From an uncultured Desulfovibrio sp. (GTDB lineage: Bacteria; Desulfobacterota; Desulfovibrionia; Desulfovibrionales; Desulfovibrionaceae), in assembly GCA_946490455.1 (NCBI GenBank), contig CAMLXE010000070.1:1-8149 (forward strand): DNA of 8,149 nucleotides, given 5' to 3'. A program made the translations under genes and the position numbers. The notes beneath the pieces are model-generated. The model was given only the letters and a program-made list of their open reading frames with translations. It made no database searches and was not told the DNA's origin. Every line of letters starts with the position of its first letter. Position 1 is the first letter of the stretch. This document shows positions 7,122-8,149 of this stretch, in pieces.

Positions 7122-7480
7122 AATATGACCGTTCCAGGAGTACAATCACAAAAATATCCCACAGGAGATAATAAAAGACGGCCGTTCCGGGCAGAAGACA
7201 AACTATTCCTCCGCACTGACTCCCGGCAAAGACGTTCAGATATAACGCTGTCGGATCAGGCAGCAAGACGACATCCCTGCAGAATACTTTTCAAAACAAG
7301 ATGCCAGCTGCTGCCAACGACCGCGGGAATGTCCTCAAAAAAATCCGGGATGAAAAATCACCCCGGACCCAGAGAGAGCTGTCTTCTATACTCCGCCGTA
7401 TGACGCCTTATGGCAGCCACACAGCGCGATCGCCCATTCTTCTGCTGGAAAACATGATCGCAGAAGGAAATGCCTCCATG
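7122..7480. other. Convergent intergenic region without a credible gene
   Basis: These 359 bases separate murJ from the opposing lytic transglycosylase gene. Two overlapping plus-strand reading frames (7125-7403 and 7301-7828) cross the minus-strand terminator, lack convincing ribosome binding sites, have basic, Ser/Arg-rich translations unlike any family I know, and the second runs antisense through the transglycosylase. I take them as chance. I saw no tRNA-like cloverleaf and no plus-strand hairpin followed by a T-run, so how murJ transcription ends is not visible here. The part from 7368 to 7480 is the 3' untranslated region of the minus-strand gene. Confidence 0.6.
7337..7367 (-). terminator. 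Intrinsic (Rho-independent) terminator of the lytic transglycosylase gene
   Basis: Read on the minus strand, TCCGGGGTGA pairs with TCATCCCGGA as a continuous 10-bp stem (one G-U pair) closed by a TTTT loop (7344-7367 on the plus strand), followed immediately by seven T (7337-7343). This is a textbook intrinsic terminator, about 113 bases beyond the stop codon of the minus-strand gene. On the plus strand the same hairpin contains an A-C mismatch and is not followed by T, so it works in one direction only. Confidence 0.88.
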
Positions 7481-8149
7481 CTATTCTGCCACATACCCCT
7501 GAGCTTCAGCCAATCCAAGAATGGTATTCGCGTAAATATTGATCCGATTGTAACTCTTGAGAATCTGCTGCTGACGATCTCGCTTGAGTCCCGGCTTCCA
7601 TCCGTGCTTCTTCAGATAATTGGACAAGCTTGCCACAGCATCCGGTACCGTAAACAGATTGACAATCCCATCCCCATCACCATCAGCGCCATAATATTCA
7701 ATATTCGAAGGCATGAACTGGCACAGTCCCACGGCACCATAAATGGAGCCTGGCATGGTCATGGGATCAATTCCCGACGAACGAACATTTTTCAGCAGAG
7801 CAACCAGCTCCTTGTAGGCCCAGTCTGACCGCTGCACCATTCGAGAACGAATCCAGTCCATCCTTGTATCAGCGTTGGGCAGCGTTGCAATCACATCTGC
7901 AATCTGTTCGGGTTCACGAGAGGCAGCCATGCTTGCCAGCATATAAAAAGCCTTTCCCTTTCCAAGGAATGTTCCCAGACGTGTTTCCACAAACAGGAGA
8001 GAAACAGCTATTTCTTTAGGCACTCCAAAGGTGTTTTCTGCGTACTCGAAGGCTGCTCTGTTGGCGGCAATGAAATCCTGACATTTTTTGACATTTCCAG
8101 CAGTAATTACCCCTGGATAAACCGATGGCCGGGATTTGGCCGGTCTGGT
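7481..8149 (-). CDS. Lytic murein transglycosylase, MltB/SLT_2 type (5' end outside window)
   Basis: This envelope enzyme cleaves the MurNAc-GlcNAc bond of peptidoglycan to leave 1,6-anhydro-MurNAc ends. The frame stays open to the window edge: 42 residues (TRPAKSRP... to ENTFG) precede the GTG at 8023, which is therefore an internal Val and not a start. About 222 C-terminal residues are visible; family members are about 300-400, with a signal peptide or lipobox that would lie outside the window. Numbering from the edge, the catalytic Glu is Glu55 in LLFVETRLG (codon 7985-7987), matching Glu162 of E. coli MltB in GVETRWG. IYGAVGLCQFMPSNI (137-150) matches the substrate-groove motif GAxGxxQFMPS. 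ADGDGDG (155-161) matches the family's calcium-binding EF-hand-like loop, and YLKKHGWKPG follows. It converges on murJ and ends at the terminator 7337-7367. Confidence 0.92.
   Translation of the reverse strand, partial: TRPAKSRPSVYPGVITAGNVKKCQDFIAANRAAFEYAENTFGVPKEIAVSLLFVETRLGTFLGKGKAFYMLASMAASREPEQIADVIATLPNADTRMDWIRSRMVQRSDWAYKELVALLKNVRSSGIDPMTMPGSIYGAVGLCQFMPSNIEYYGADGDGDGIVNLFTVPDAVASLSNYLKKHGWKPGLKRDRQQQILKSYNRINIYANTILGLAEAQGYVAE

Noticed and set aside
7259..7315. Inverted repeat GGCAGCA (7259-7265) and TGCTGCC (7309-7315)
   Set aside because: A 7-bp match separated by 43 bases is expected by chance at this scale, and no T-run follows.
7125..7403. 92-residue plus-strand reading frame directly after murJ
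   Set aside because: No convincing ribosome binding site, a basic and Ser-rich translation with no recognisable domain, and it runs through the minus-strand terminator.
7301..7828. 175-residue plus-strand reading frame
   Set aside because: It covers the minus-strand terminator and then runs antisense through the well-supported lytic transglycosylase gene; its translation matches nothing I recognise.
8021..8023. GTG on the minus strand as the start of the lytic transglycosylase
   Set aside because: The frame stays open for 42 more codons to the window edge, and that sequence (for example CQDFIAANRAAFEYAENTFG) fits the family just before the VPKEI segment; the gene is cut by the window.

Overview
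The window holds six protein-coding genes. Five are on the plus strand (the first is cut by the left edge), and one convergent gene on the minus strand is cut by the right edge. The cell envelope genes (murI, murJ and an MltB-type lytic transglycosylase) and the ComEC type indicate a Gram-negative bacterium. Several proteins look to me like those of Desulfovibrionaceae or related gut sulfidogens, especially the MurJ-like protein and the clostridial/deltaproteobacterial style of pyridoxamine kinase. That placement rests on remembered protein resemblance and was not computed. Base composition looks uniform, slightly above 50 % GC by eye, and nothing suggests recent horizontal transfer. I saw no tRNA, rRNA, CRISPR array, IS element or phage gene.

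Layout: 1-528 is the C-terminal part of a pyridoxal/pyridoxamine kinase. After 31 bases comes murI (glutamate racemase, 560-1426). A 77-base gap containing a perfect 8-bp inverted repeat leads to a class V PLP-dependent aminotransferase (1504-2598), which has several residues in common with pyridoxamine-pyruvate aminotransferase. A GC-rich hairpin at 2624-2648 separates it from comEC (about 2713-5415, DNA-uptake channel with an intact metallo-beta-lactamase domain). A 101-base gap leads to a murJ/mviN-family flippase gene (5517-7121). The 359-base stretch 7122-7480 carries no credible gene. It contains a clear intrinsic terminator on the minus strand (7337-7367), which ends the convergent lytic transglycosylase gene (7481 to beyond 8149).

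Functionally the window mixes peptidoglycan metabolism (D-glutamate supply by MurI, possible lipid II export by the MurJ-like protein, glycan cleavage by the MltB-like enzyme), vitamin B6/amino acid chemistry (kinase and aminotransferase) and DNA uptake (ComEC). All plus-strand genes are co-directional, but only pdxY-murI is tight enough to assert co-transcription from spacing alone. I did not find a convincing new multi-gene system. The observations most worth checking are the aminotransferase's vitamin B6-like active-site signature beside a B6 kinase, and the loss in the MurJ-like protein of two residues that are conserved in the Escherichia coli flippase.
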